From an uncultured Gammaproteobacteria bacterium (GTDB lineage: Bacteria > Pseudomonadota > Gammaproteobacteria > GCA-2729495): a stretch of DNA of 23,830 bases. Positions 16,369-23,830 of this stretch are shown here, piece after piece. Numbering within the stretch: the stretch's first letter is position 1; every line of letters begins with the position of its first letter. The notes beneath the pieces are model-generated. The model saw nothing but the letters and a program-made list of their open reading frames with translations. It did not search any database and was not told the DNA's origin. A program made the position numbers and the translations under genes. The stretch is taken from assembly GCA_947258805.1 (NCBI GenBank), contig CAMYJV010000049.1:1-23830 (forward strand). The letters are read 5' to 3'.

Positions 16369-16947
16369 TCATTTCCTCTTGCCGCGCGCCCGCCAGCCGG
16401 CGGGTACCAGCGGCCAACGGCGCAACAGGACTGGGCCCCGTGCTGGCAGCGACTTGATGTCCGAGATCGTGTATTCGGCGTTGGGGTCGGCTTCCTGCAC
16501 TGCTGCAAGCAAACTCGCCGTGTGGCGCCTGTCAGTGGTCACAAGAAGAACCTGGGTGGCGTGTCCATCCACTTCCCCTTGCAGGGTCAGAAACCGCTGG
16601 CCAAGGTCGCTCAGACGTCGCGCCACAATGCCCGCCTGCGTGTGCGAAATGATGCGAACCAGCTCTTTGCCCATGGCGACTCTGGCTTCCAGCCAGATGC
16701 CGAGATAATTACCGCAAGCAAAGCCACCGGCGTAGGCCAACATGAGCGGCCAAGCGTTGATCTGTCGCAGAACCTGGCTGGCCGCAACAACCCAGATCAG
16801 TATTTCGACGAAACCGATGGCTGCCGCGATCGCCGGATAGCCTCGAAACACCACGATTGTCCGGAACGTGCCCAGAGATACGTCCAGAACCCGCGCCACG
16901 AAGATTGCCAGGGCAAGTAACCATGGGTAACTATCGAGAAATTCCAT
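16369..16947 (-). CDS. UPF0316/DUF2179-family membrane protein (YebE-like)
   Basis: A 192-aa protein with three N-terminal membrane helices (about 8-26, 37-58 and 64-82, including YAGGFACGNYLGIWLEARVAMG) and a soluble C-terminal domain of the DUF2179 type (VRIISHTQAGIVARRLSDLG, QVLLVTTDRRHTASLLAAV, AEYTISDIKSL). This matches the DUF5698-DUF2179 layout of UPF0316 proteins, whose function is unknown. GGGGAG lies 9 nt before ATG 16947. The gene is divergent from mgtE, with 163 nt between the two starts. The extreme C-terminus is basic. Confidence 0.85.
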   Translation of the reverse strand: MEFLDSYPWLLALAIFVARVLDVSLGTFRTIVVFRGYPAIAAAIGFVEILIWVVAASQVLRQINAWPLMLAYAGGFACGNYLGIWLEARVAMGKELVRIISHTQAGIVARRLSDLGQRFLTLQGEVDGHATQVLLVTTDRRHTASLLAAVQEADPNAEYTISDIKSLPARGPVLLRRWPLVPAGWRARGKRK

Positions 16948-17110
16948 ATCAACTCGCTCCCCGCCAGTAGACGGGCCGCACTATGCGTGGAGACATCAAC
17001 ATGGCGCGACTCTGGCACGATCAAGAGCGCCGAACAACCGACTGCTGGATTCCTTGCGTCAACAAGCGATTCGTGAGACACAGGCGTTGTCTTCCTACCA
17101 GGACCTAGCG

Positions 17111-18351
17111 ATGGAGACCGCCGAAAAACTGAAGCCGTGGGAACGGCTGCGTGAACTGCTGGGCGAGGATGACCCGGGTAGCCTGGTCAATTTCCTGGAC
17201 ACGCTGTCACCCGACGAGACGGTGCGCGCAGTGTTCCGGCTGCTGCCCGAGGAACAGATGCGCCTGCTCACGGCACTGCCGCCGGACAGTGCGGCCGAAC
17301 TCATCGATGAAGTCCCGGATGTCCATGCCGCGGACCTCCTCGACGAGCTGCGGCCGCAGGATGCGGCGTCCATTGTTGGTGAGCTGGACAGTGACCAGGC
17401 CGCCGACGTGCTCGGGGAGCTCGACGAGGAAGACTACGAAGAGATCCTCGATTACATGGATCCCGATGATGCGGCCGAGGCGAGGCTGCTGATCAGCTAT
17501 CCGGGGGACTCGGCCGGCGGGCTGATGATGACCGAGTACCTCGCTTACAAGGGCGTAACCCGGGTAGGCGAGGTCATCGCGGATATTTCGTCCCGGACAG
17601 ACGATTTCCCGCTCTATCATCTGCAGCAGATTTTTGTGATTCGCCCGTCGGGGCGGTTGCGCGGCGCCGTGAATCTCAACGACATTGCGTTTGCCGATCC
17701 GTCCCGCCAGCTTGGCAACCTGGTCAAGCCCGTCGATTCGATTCCGGCGACCACCAGTCTCGAAGACTTGCAGGCCTTCTTTGAAGGGCACGACCTGATC
17801 GTGAGCTCCGGTCCATGCCCGTGAGTTTGCGTTCACGGCGTCGCCTTTCGTGGCTTAGCGTCAACATCGTCCTGAATATGGTTGCCGCAAGTGTGATTGC
17901 TGCCTACCAGGACACCCTTGCCGCAGTGATTGCACTGGCCGTATTTCTGCCCATCGTTTCCGATATGAGTGGTTGTTCGGGTAACCAGGCGGTCGCCGTG
18001 AGCATGCGTGAGCTGACCCTCGGGATACTGCGACCGGCAGACGTCCTGCGTGTCTGGCTCAAGGAGGCTTCGGTGGGCCTCATCAATGGATTGGTGCTGG
18101 GCGTGCTGCTCGGAGCGGCGGCGTGGCTCTGGAAGGGTGAAGTCTGGCTGGGGCTGGTCGTCGGCGCGGCCCTGGCCCTGAACACCGTGATCGCCGTTTC
18201 TATCGGCGGCACCGTGCCGTTGCTGCTCAAAGGTCTGCGGGTCGATCCGGCGCTGGCATCCGGACCGGTGCTTACAACGATTACGGACATGTGCGGTTTC
18301 TTCCTGGTGCTAAGTTTCGCGAGCCTTGCGTTGCCACGGTTGGGCGTTTGA
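17111..18351 (+). pseudogene. mgtE: Magnesium transporter MgtE, split by internal deletion and frameshift
   Basis: The first frame (17111-17824, 237 aa) holds the MgtE N-domain (repeats such as LPPDSAAELIDEVPDVHAADLL) and the first CBS domain (PLYHLQQIFVIRPSGRLRGA). It reaches FEGHDLI, the start of the second CBS domain, then reads four foreign residues and a TGA. The second frame carries ELRSMPVSLRSRRRLSWLSV and five membrane helices with the MgtE pore motif SDMSGCSGNQAVAVSMREL, ending at 18351. A normal MgtE has about 45 more residues here, so most of CBS2 is missing and the frame is shifted at about 17800-17803. The pore part also has an ATG at 17815 overlapping the TGA (17822-17824), so a separate 178-aa pore protein could be made by reinitiation. 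I used ATG 17111 rather than TTG 17054. Confidence 0.82.
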
Positions 18352-18362
18352 GTTAAAGCACC

Positions 18363-19550
18363 ATGAATTCTCACGGCACCACGGTCGGTCTTGAAATGAG
18401 TGTCATGCTGTTTGTGGCGCTCGGTGGCTATTTGTTGGCATCCCGTATCCATCAGCCATCGGTAGTTGGGCAGGTCATTCTCGGCGTGGTCATCGGTCCC
18501 AGTCTGTTTGGCTGGATCGAATACTCGACCTTTGTCAGTAATGTCGCCCAACTCGGGGCGACCATCCTGCTGTTTGTAGTTGGGCTCGAGTTCAAATTGC
18601 AGGACTTGGCCAAAGCAAGATATGCCGTGATAGGTCTGTTCGGCGTCATCGTGCCTTGGGTGGGCGGCTATTTCCTGGCGCTGGCATTCGGTTTCGATCC
18701 AGCGAGGGCTGTAATCATTGGCGTGGCCCTGACGGCCACGAGTATTGCAATAACTGCGGATGCACTGCGCGAACTCGGTAAGCTGGATACGAAAGCCGCA
18801 CAGGCCATCATTGGCGCCGCCGTGATTGACGATGTGCTGGCGCTGCTGGGGCTCGCCGTCGTTACCCAACAGGACGGCAATGCTATTGCGATTCAACCAC
18901 TTATGATCACTTTGGGGAAGGCGACATTGTTTGTGGGCGCGGGGGCGTACGTTGGCGTCAAGTTCATTACGCGAGTGGTGTACTGGTTGGATGAATCAGC
19001 GCTGACCAAGCGGTATCCGGAAGTCGTCTTCGTGTTCGCAATGATGATGGCTTTTCTATATTCAATACTGGCCGAGTATATGGGTCTTTCGGCGGTTATC
19101 GGTGCGTTTATGGCGGGCGTATCTCTGGAAGGAGTCAACCTGAAGTACGGGCGAAATTTTCGTGAAGGCTCAGATTTTTTACGCATCGTATTCGGCGCGG
19201 TGTTTTTTGTTTCGCTGGGGATTCTTGCAGATCTCCGGATCGTGACAGGCGAGATCGCCTGGTTTTGTCTGGCGCTGACGGTGGTAGCGATCGTGACAAA
19301 ACTGATCGGATGTGGGTTGCCGGCCCGCCTGTTGGGTATGAGCAACCAGGATTCGCTGGTTGTGGGTATCGGTATGGCGCCCCGCGGCGAAATCACCATG
19401 CTGATTGCGTTATTGGCGCTCAATGCGGGGATCATCGCTCAGCCAGCTTATGTGGCGCTCGTGATGATGAGCCTGCTGACAACGGTCTTCGTGCCATTGG
19501 TACTTCGAAACTGGATTTACCGGGAGCCAGTTGCGACCGGCGACCGTTGA
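18363..19550 (+). CDS. CPA2-family cation:proton antiporter (KefB/Na+/H+ exchanger domain)
   Basis: A 395-aa membrane protein with about 12-13 helices and no C-terminal RCK/TrkA-N domain. Family motifs are LLASRIHQPSVVGQVILGVVIGPSLF near the N-terminus, LLFVVGLEFKLQDL, TATSIAITADALRELGKL, the ion-binding Asp pair in AAVIDDVLALLGLAVV, VIGAFMAGVSLEG and MAPRGEITMLIALLAL. Members exchange Na+ or K+ for H+ across the inner membrane; ion choice cannot be read from the sequence. The gene begins 11 nt after the end of the split mgtE gene, so the two probably shared a transcript. Its sequence is slightly less GC-rich than the neighbouring mgtE. Confidence 0.9.
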   Translation: MNSHGTTVGLEMSVMLFVALGGYLLASRIHQPSVVGQVILGVVIGPSLFGWIEYSTFVSNVAQLGATILLFVVGLEFKLQDLAKARYAVIGLFGVIVPWVGGYFLALAFGFDPARAVIIGVALTATSIAITADALRELGKLDTKAAQAIIGAAVIDDVLALLGLAVVTQQDGNAIAIQPLMITLGKATLFVGAGAYVGVKFITRVVYWLDESALTKRYPEVVFVFAMMMAFLYSILAEYMGLSAVIGAFMAGVSLEGVNLKYGRNFREGSDFLRIVFGAVFFVSLGILADLRIVTGEIAWFCLALTVVAIVTKLIGCGLPARLLGMSNQDSLVVGIGMAPRGEITMLIALLALNAGIIAQPAYVALVMMSLLTTVFVPLVLRNWIYREPVATGDR

Positions 19551-19591
19551 TGCGTGAGTCAGCTTGTGCGGATAGTCCCCACGATGGCTCG

Positions 19592-19652
19592 ATAACTTGT
19601 TGACGGTGACGCAGGGCGCGCAGTCGGTCGAATTTCCTTATCAACAAGTTAT
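19592..19652. repeat. 12-bp inverted repeat related to the 455-540 element
   Basis: ATAACTTGTTGA (19592-19603) and TCAACAAGTTAT (19641-19652) are exact reverse complements with a 37-nt spacer. The right side continues as TATAAAGTTATCTCCGGCAC (from 19650), matching 18 of 21 positions with the right arm of the 31-bp inverted repeat near 540. It may work as a terminator for the antiporter gene that ends at 19550. Confidence 0.75.
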
Positions 19653-19662
19653 AAAGTTATCT

Positions 19663-19704
19663 CCGGCACCGTTTAGTATTCTACCGACACCGTTTAGTAT
19701 TCCA
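19663..19704. repeat. Two tandem 21-bp units (CCGRCACCGTTTAGTATTCY type)
   Basis: Units 19663-19683 and 19684-19704 agree at 19 of 21 positions and share the core CACCGTTTAGTATTC. They immediately follow the inverted repeat and precede the start of the next gene by about 30 nt. Confidence 0.8.
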
Positions 19705-19736
19705 TCAACCCGCCAATATGGCAGATAAAAAACCTG

Positions 19737-20501
19737 ATGAAGATGCGCAAAATGAATAATGGACGCTGCATCGTGGCAATCGGGCTCATGATGCTCAGCT
19801 TATCGTTCGCCACCGCGATGGCCGCGTCGGCCGATGGCTTTGATGTGCTGGGTGTGCATCTTGGCATGACGCAGGCCGAAGTCGAAGCGAGTGCGACTGC
19901 CTATGATCCGCAGGTGAAGATGATCAGAAAGCTGTCCCGTTTTAGCTACTTTGACGGCTGGGAGTCGCAATCCACCGCAGATTATCTGAAAACGCTGAGC
20001 GTGGAATTTCCGGTGAAGGGTGGCACCCTCGAAATCGATTTCTCGCCCCCGCCAGATGGTGGCCGGGCGGTGCGCATAGCCCGCACGGGCGGCTATAGCG
20101 GTCGGAAAGTAGAGTTCCCGCCTTATGAAAATTTCCTGCAATCATTAATTAGGAAATACGGTGAGCCGGTGTTTGAGCGACGGAGGTCGGTAGGTGGAGA
20201 ACTTCTCTGGGCCAGACCGGCAGACGAGAAGGTTTGTCTCAAGACGGAGACATCGTTGCGCTTGAAGGTCAATGAGACGAATTACGATCTGTCTGAGCCG
20301 CAGGACTGCGCGCGTTTGCTCTACTACAATCTCGAACCTGAGACACCGGGCGGGCCCGTGCAGCGACTGAGGGCTACCGCGATCGATGTAGCAGAGATTG
20401 TGCGTAGTGAGCTGGCGACGAAAGCCTGGCTGAAGAAGCTCAGCAACGAAGCGCGTGCCGCGCGCAGCGAGGCGACCGCGGGCGACACCCCTGACTTGTA
20501 A
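19737..20501 (+). CDS. Exported protein of unknown function
   Basis: An about 254-aa protein with a signal peptide (charged start, hydrophobic GLMMLSLSFATAMA, cleavage near MAASADG). The mature part starts with FDVLGVHLGMTQAEVEASA, a G-x-x-L-G-M-T-x-x-E-V motif I have seen at the start of several uncharacterised periplasmic proteins. It continues with LIRKYGEPVFERR and LLYYNLEPETPGGP and ends in an Ala/Arg-rich helix. Two cysteines (in EKVCLK and PQDCAR) could form a disulfide. ATG codons at 19737, 19743 and 19752 are all possible starts, and no strong Shine-Dalgarno sequence separates them. No function can be assigned. Confidence 0.8.
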   Translation: MKMRKMNNGRCIVAIGLMMLSLSFATAMAASADGFDVLGVHLGMTQAEVEASATAYDPQVKMIRKLSRFSYFDGWESQSTADYLKTLSVEFPVKGGTLEIDFSPPPDGGRAVRIARTGGYSGRKVEFPPYENFLQSLIRKYGEPVFERRRSVGGELLWARPADEKVCLKTETSLRLKVNETNYDLSEPQDCARLLYYNLEPETPGGPVQRLRATAIDVAEIVRSELATKAWLKKLSNEARAARSEATAGDTPDL

Positions 20502-20627
20502 GACTGATCGCCAGGAAAAACGTCTGTAAGGCCTGTCCCAGGGGCGCGGTGTATTCGATAACTCAATGACTTGTCGAGGTGGGCGACCGTCCAGCAGCCG
20601 CCAACAATGCCCCTGTCCTTCCAAGTC

Positions 20628-21650
20628 TTACTGCGCCTGCAGGCTGCTGGAATCGATACCACGGAGCAGCCGGCCCAGCAGGTCAGCGCCGGTGATTACG
20701 CGTTTGTCATCCCGTGTCCATAACAGGACGATGTCTTTGTCGATGGCGGCATCGCTCTTTGCGTCCATGCCTTTTTTGAGCACGCCGATGATATGCCCGA
20801 GGGGGCTTTGGGGGTCCGTCACAACGATTGGGCGATGGCAGTGCTGGTAGGCTTCGCCGCCGCTCGCGTTGGGGAGTAAGGATCTCAGGAAGGCATCCGC
20901 GTCGAGCACCAGCTTGGGGGTGCCTTCCACGTCAGTGATGATCACCCACTTTTTCCCTGAAGCGTTAACTTGTTTAACAAACTCGTCCGTCAATGAGTTC
21001 ACCTCCGGCAATATCGGTAAGTCAATCCTTGTGGGCCGAGGGATAACGCTGGCGGGGTCAACTTGCTCTCCCTCATCTGCGATCGGCACATCGTCAATAT
21101 CGAGAAAGTTCAGCGCACCGCGTCCTTCGACAAAATCAATCTCCGCAAGATCAGAAATTATGTGTTGTTCAATGACGCCCTTCAGCTGGCCTTCCTTCAG
21201 GTACTGAACAGCTTCCGTGCCCAGGAGTTGGTCCAGCATCCAGGCGCTGGGTTTGGCCGCCGGATACAGAAGGAACTGGTAGAAGCGGATGACCGGGCTC
21301 AGCATTGATGCCATTTTCATCGCCCGCCGGGAGAAATAAGCCTGCGGAATGATCTCGCCCAGGAAGGTGATGACGATGGTGGAAAACGCGAACGCCGCGA
21401 TGCCGGCCATGACAGAATTGGAGAGCAGCGTCAGGAGTACGTTGATGCCGACATTGCCCCACAGAATCGTAGTAAGGAGAAAGTTGGCGTCCTTTCGGAG
21501 GGCCAGTATTCTGGCCGCTGACCGATTACCTGCCGCAGTTTCCGCCTCCAGTCGAAGGCGACTGAGGCTAAAAAAGGCCAGATTCAATCCCGAAAACATT
21601 GCCGAGTGCAGCAGGCAGGCGGCAATTCCGATCCAGATCAGACTGTCCAT
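20628..21650 (-). CDS. CNNM/DUF21 transmembrane protein with CBS region (CorB/HlyC-CorC-like)
   Basis: A 340-aa protein. Residues about 1-180 form the CNNM (DUF21) membrane domain: HSAMFSGLNLAFFSLSRLRLE, ALRKDANFLLTTILWGNVGINVLLTL and ITFLGEIIPQAYFSRRAMKMAS are hallmark segments. A cytoplasmic part with two weak CBS-like units follows (KKWVIITDVEGTPKLVLD; RPIVVTDPQSPLGHIIGVLK and DIVLLWTRDDKRVITGADLLGRLL). The C-terminal CorC_HlyC domain is absent, so this is the short form. Related proteins (CorB, CNNM) are linked to Mg2+ export or Mg2+/Na+ exchange. It is divergent from the cluster starting at 21955. An AGAGA stretch precedes ATG 21650. Confidence 0.9.
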   Translation of the reverse strand: MDSLIWIGIAACLLHSAMFSGLNLAFFSLSRLRLEAETAAGNRSAARILALRKDANFLLTTILWGNVGINVLLTLLSNSVMAGIAAFAFSTIVITFLGEIIPQAYFSRRAMKMASMLSPVIRFYQFLLYPAAKPSAWMLDQLLGTEAVQYLKEGQLKGVIEQHIISDLAEIDFVEGRGALNFLDIDDVPIADEGEQVDPASVIPRPTRIDLPILPEVNSLTDEFVKQVNASGKKWVIITDVEGTPKLVLDADAFLRSLLPNASGGEAYQHCHRPIVVTDPQSPLGHIIGVLKKGMDAKSDAAIDKDIVLLWTRDDKRVITGADLLGRLLRGIDSSSLQAQ

Positions 21651-21954
21651 TCTCTCTACTCGATAAAAAGGCTTTTCAGTTCGGAAGGAGCCTGCGATCT
21701 TGGGCTTGCGGGCGGAACGGGTAGGCGGTTCTGCCGGTAAGTTGATGGAGCGTTGCTCCGATGGATCTTACGAGAACGCCGTGGTTTCGGCCATCATGAT
21801 GTCGCTGGCGGTGCCGAAGCTCCCGACGCTAATATGGGTTGGCAATGAACTCGACACTAAGTCACGACAGGGGCGATGTCCCGAACTTCATCGCCACGCA
21901 GATCGGCCCGACAACTCCACCCGGGGCTGTGACACCTCTCATGGAGATTAGTTA
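21651..21954. other. 304-nt intergenic region with several possible stem-loops
   Basis: No convincing gene is found; the longest rightward frame has odd composition. Possible RNA stems on the plus strand are GGAGC-GTT-GCTCC (21747-21759) and GGCGATG/CATCGCC (21872-21878 with 21889-21895, 10-nt loop). The region would be the 5' leader of the cluster starting at 21955. I compared it by eye with the Mg-sensing ykoK/M-box consensus and could not match it. GGAGA (21943-21947) is the Shine-Dalgarno sequence for ATG 21955. Confidence 0.4.
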
Positions 21955-22806
21955 ATGGCATCCAGGAATACCGCGACCGGATCTTTCCTCGACGCCGTCT
22001 GGGACCAAACCAAGGCGGGTGTCGATTATCTGCCGAGCCTGGTGGCGGCGCTCCTGTTGCTGGCAGTCGGCTGGGTTGTTGCCCGCCTTGCCCGGGGTGC
22101 GGTGCAGCGGCTCGCTCAGGCTTCCAATAACTTCCTCGCGCGGGCCTTTCCCCGCGGCATGCTGGCGGGGGCACGCATATCTTCGGTGGCAGCCACCCTG
22201 CTGGGCGAGGTGGTCTTCTGGGTGATCGTCTTGATTACCATCACCATGGCCTCCAGGGTTGCGGGGCTGAGCGCCATTTCCCAGTGGCTGGAGAGAATCA
22301 CAACGCACCTGCCGAGCCTGATTGCCGGTGTCGCGATTGTTGTGGTGGGCTACTTCCTCAGCGTTTATGTTCGCGAACAGGTCGCCCCGCAGGCGGCCGT
22401 TGGCAGATCCAGGCAGAGGGCGCTGGTCGGCAGGGTGGCGCAGGGCTTTGTCATCGCCACGGCGCTGATCGTCGGCCTCGACCAAATCGGTATCGATGTG
22501 GCCTTGTTGGTGGCCCTGGCCGTCGTTTGCGTCGCCGCACTGCTGAGCGGGCTGGCTGCGGCATTCGCCTTGGGTGCGCGCGCCCATGTCAGCAATCTGA
22601 TCGGTGTACGTGCGGCCCGTCGCGACCTGAGTGCCGGCCTGAGAATACGCATCGGCGAAATCGAAGGCGAAATCCTCGAGATCACGCCGACACAGATTGC
22701 CCTCAGTACCCATGAAGGCAAGACCCTGGTTCCGGGCCGATTCGTTGACGAGCATTTGATCACCATCATGGGGCCGGCTACGGATCAGGATGTGGAGGAT
22801 GTTTAG
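21955..22806 (+). CDS. Short MscS-like membrane protein with TM-helix repeats
   Basis: A 283-aa protein with two copies of the conserved TM-helix repeat seen in MscS relatives (YLPSLVAALLLLAVGWVVAR and HLPSLIAGVAIVVVGYFLS). Two or three further helices include LLSGLAAAFALGARAHVSNLI, which occupies the place of the MscS pore helix. After it comes a reduced beta domain, RIGEIEGEILEITPTQIALS followed by THEGKTLVPGRFVDEHLI. The large C-terminal MscS cage domain is missing. GGAGA lies 7 nt before ATG 21955. The next gene, an MgtE-N/CBS protein, starts 1 nt after the stop or overlaps it, so the two should be co-translated. Proteins of this form are often annotated as mechanosensitive channels without proof. 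Confidence 0.85.
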   Translation: MASRNTATGSFLDAVWDQTKAGVDYLPSLVAALLLLAVGWVVARLARGAVQRLAQASNNFLARAFPRGMLAGARISSVAATLLGEVVFWVIVLITITMASRVAGLSAISQWLERITTHLPSLIAGVAIVVVGYFLSVYVREQVAPQAAVGRSRQRALVGRVAQGFVIATALIVGLDQIGIDVALLVALAVVCVAALLSGLAAAFALGARAHVSNLIGVRAARRDLSAGLRIRIGEIEGEILEITPTQIALSTHEGKTLVPGRFVDEHLITIMGPATDQDVEDV

Positions 22807-22807
22807 C

Positions 22808-23647
22808 TTGCCCGAACTGACCATCGCCTATATCAAGAGGCGCCCCGCGTCTGCCGCGCGCGTGCTGGCCTCGCTCCCGCCCGAAGATGCTGCAGCCTTC
22901 CTGCAGGAAATTCCGACCAGGTTCGCGGTAGACGCCGTGGCGCACATGCATCCGTGGCCTGCATCCCTGGTGATCCAGCAGATGGGGGTGACCTCAGGTG
23001 CGGCAATACTCCGAGAACTGGGTTTTGCCGACGCTGCGAAGATCTTGCGACTGGTCGATCCGCCCGATCGCCGGCAGTTTCTCGCAGATTTGCCCCGCCG
23101 GCTCAGGCGCGATTTCGAGTCATCGCTGGCCTTTGCAACTGGCACCGTCGGCGCGCACATGACAACCACCGTGGCCACGCTCGAGTCGAGCGAGTCCGTC
23201 GCGGCTGCCCTCGATCTCGTCAAGCAGGCGGAGCGCGGCAATGTCGAGGTGATCTTCGTTGTCGACGAAAGGAAGCGGCTGGTCGGTGCGGTGACCCTGG
23301 CGGCCCTGTTGCGTCACCCGGCGAACACCGCGCTTGCCGAGTTGCTAGATACCTCCTGCACGGCTCTATCCGCGCACGCCCGGCTGGATACCGTCGCGGG
23401 TCTGGATACATGGCACGATTACAATCGCCTGCCTGTCGTCAGCCGGCGTGGCGAGCTAATCGGCGCCATTTCGCGACAGGCGTTGCGGCGCGCAGACCAG
23501 GCTGCAGTTGCCGACATGCACACCGGTGCGCCGTCACTGGCCGAGTCGATGACGGAGGCACTCGCGGCCAGCGTTATGGGGCTGGTCGATTTACTGGGCG
23601 ATTCGTCCGGTGATCGGCAATTGCCGGGAGCAGACCATGGCCACTGA
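22808..23647 (+). CDS. Soluble MgtE-N plus CBS-pair protein without MgtE pore
   Basis: An about 280-aa cytoplasmic protein. Residues 1-110 have the MgtE N-domain superhelix pattern (LPPEDAAAFLQEIP, FADAAKILRLVDPPDRRQFLADLP). Two CBS domains follow: TVGAHMTTTVATLESSESVA to IFVVDERKRLVGAVTLAALL, and DTSCTALSAHARLDTVAGL to RLPVVSRRGELIGAISR. There is no membrane domain; the C-terminus is an amphipathic tail. In MgtE these parts bind Mg2+ and gate the pore, and CBS pairs often bind adenine nucleotides. I favour TTG 22808 as start because GGAGG (22794-22798) lies 9 nt upstream; ATG 22799 would abut the Shine-Dalgarno sequence. The end overlaps the next start by 11 nt. Confidence 0.82.
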   Translation: MPELTIAYIKRRPASAARVLASLPPEDAAAFLQEIPTRFAVDAVAHMHPWPASLVIQQMGVTSGAAILRELGFADAAKILRLVDPPDRRQFLADLPRRLRRDFESSLAFATGTVGAHMTTTVATLESSESVAAALDLVKQAERGNVEVIFVVDERKRLVGAVTLAALLRHPANTALAELLDTSCTALSAHARLDTVAGLDTWHDYNRLPVVSRRGELIGAISRQALRRADQAAVADMHTGAPSLAESMTEALAASVMGLVDLLGDSSGDRQLPGADHGH

Positions 23648-23830
23648 TCCGACCCACGTCGCCGACGCGTTAAACCGGCAGTTCTTCGTGGATTATCCAT
23701 TGGATGCCGCGCGCGAAATCGAAACCCTGAGTATCGACGACGTGGCTGAAGCCGCTGCCCGCCAGCCGGCGAAGATTCTCGAGCCGGTCTGGCGCCGTCT
23801 GTTGCCCGACAAAGCCGCCGCGCTCCTGCA
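23637..23830 (+). CDS. Second MgtE-N-like protein, N-terminal part (partial)
   Basis: ATG 23637 overlaps the previous stop by 11 nt, and the frame stays open to the window edge (64 codons). The sequence (ADALNRQFFVDYPLDAAREI, ETLSIDDVAEAAARQPAKIL, VWRRLLPDKAAALL) has the repeated helical pattern of the MgtE N-domain, with an LPDKAAALL unit like those in MgtE. Whether it carries CBS domains and a pore is beyond the window. Tight overlap makes it part of the same operon as the two preceding genes. Confidence 0.75.
   Translation, partial: MATDPTHVADALNRQFFVDYPLDAAREIETLSIDDVAEAAARQPAKILEPVWRRLLPDKAAALL

Noticed and set aside
17904..18896. 330-codon ORF antisense to mgtE and the antiporter
   Set aside because: Crosses the boundary of two plus-strand genes and has no family resemblance; mirrors their codon use.
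19592..19704. CRISPR array
   Set aside because: Only two adjacent 21-bp units with no spacers, and no cas genes in the window.
21700..21951. 83-codon plus-strand ORF before the MscS-like gene
   Set aside because: No Shine-Dalgarno, odd composition and no motif; the region is better explained as leader or intergenic DNA.
21651..21954. Mg-sensing M-box (ykoK) riboswitch
   Set aside because: The conserved GUUAGGUGAGGCUCC and later consensus blocks could not be found by eye.
21952..22824. 290-codon ORF antisense to the MscS-like gene
   Set aside because: Mirror of a well-supported membrane protein gene; Gln/Asp/Arg-rich composition with no motif.

Overview
The window is a dense, high-GC chromosomal stretch from a proteobacterium, most likely a free-living gammaproteobacterium. 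That placement is an inference from the protein families present: biosynthetic IlvA with two ACT-like domains, the FghA/AdhC pair, a RimK triad, ZntB and NnrU. I see no rRNA, tRNA, CRISPR array, phage gene, integrase or complete transposase.

Layout. (1) 1-1171: 3' end of a DUF900-type alpha/beta hydrolase, a perfect long inverted repeat, and a membrane-protein gene broken by a frameshift. (2) 1235-4577, minus strand: a large MscS-superfamily channel and, upstream of it, an outer-membrane-type protein gene inactivated by an internal deletion, with a perfect 22-bp inverted repeat between them. (3) 4746-6297: an NnrU-family membrane protein (+) and a CIA30-family exported protein (-). (4) 6430-10523: ilvA, a degraded ParE-like toxin remnant, then S-formylglutathione hydrolase and glutathione-dependent formaldehyde dehydrogenase, which together oxidise formaldehyde to formate. 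(5) 10608-12999, minus strand: a probable marR-mscS-zntB operon, divergent from three small overlapping ORFs (13097-13711). The shared promoter region carries MarR-box-like palindromes, one of which overlaps a TTGACA -35 box. (6) 13801-16228: an operon with ATGA overlaps encoding a retropepsin-like RimB-type protease, an AstE/aspartoacylase-like deacylase and RimK. (7) 16369-19550: a UPF0316 membrane protein (-), an mgtE gene split by an internal deletion/frameshift, and a CPA2 cation:proton antiporter. (8) 19737-23830: an exported protein of unknown function, a CNNM/DUF21-CBS protein (-), then a tightly packed cluster of a short MscS-like membrane protein, a soluble MgtE-N/CBS protein and the start of a second MgtE-N-like gene that runs off the window.

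Two themes stand out. First, ion homeostasis: three MscS-type proteins, ZntB, MgtE, CNNM, a CPA2 antiporter and stand-alone MgtE sensory modules lie within 24 kb. The best candidate for an undescribed system is the terminal cluster, where MgtE-like Mg-sensing modules are encoded apart from any MgtE pore and next to an MscS-like pore. Second, genome decay: four genes each carry essentially one lesion (frameshift or internal deletion) while the rest of the coding sequence looks intact. Several long intergenic inverted repeats of distinct families sit between genes without a transposase nearby. The single-lesion pattern could be recent gene loss or an assembly artefact, and read mapping would decide.
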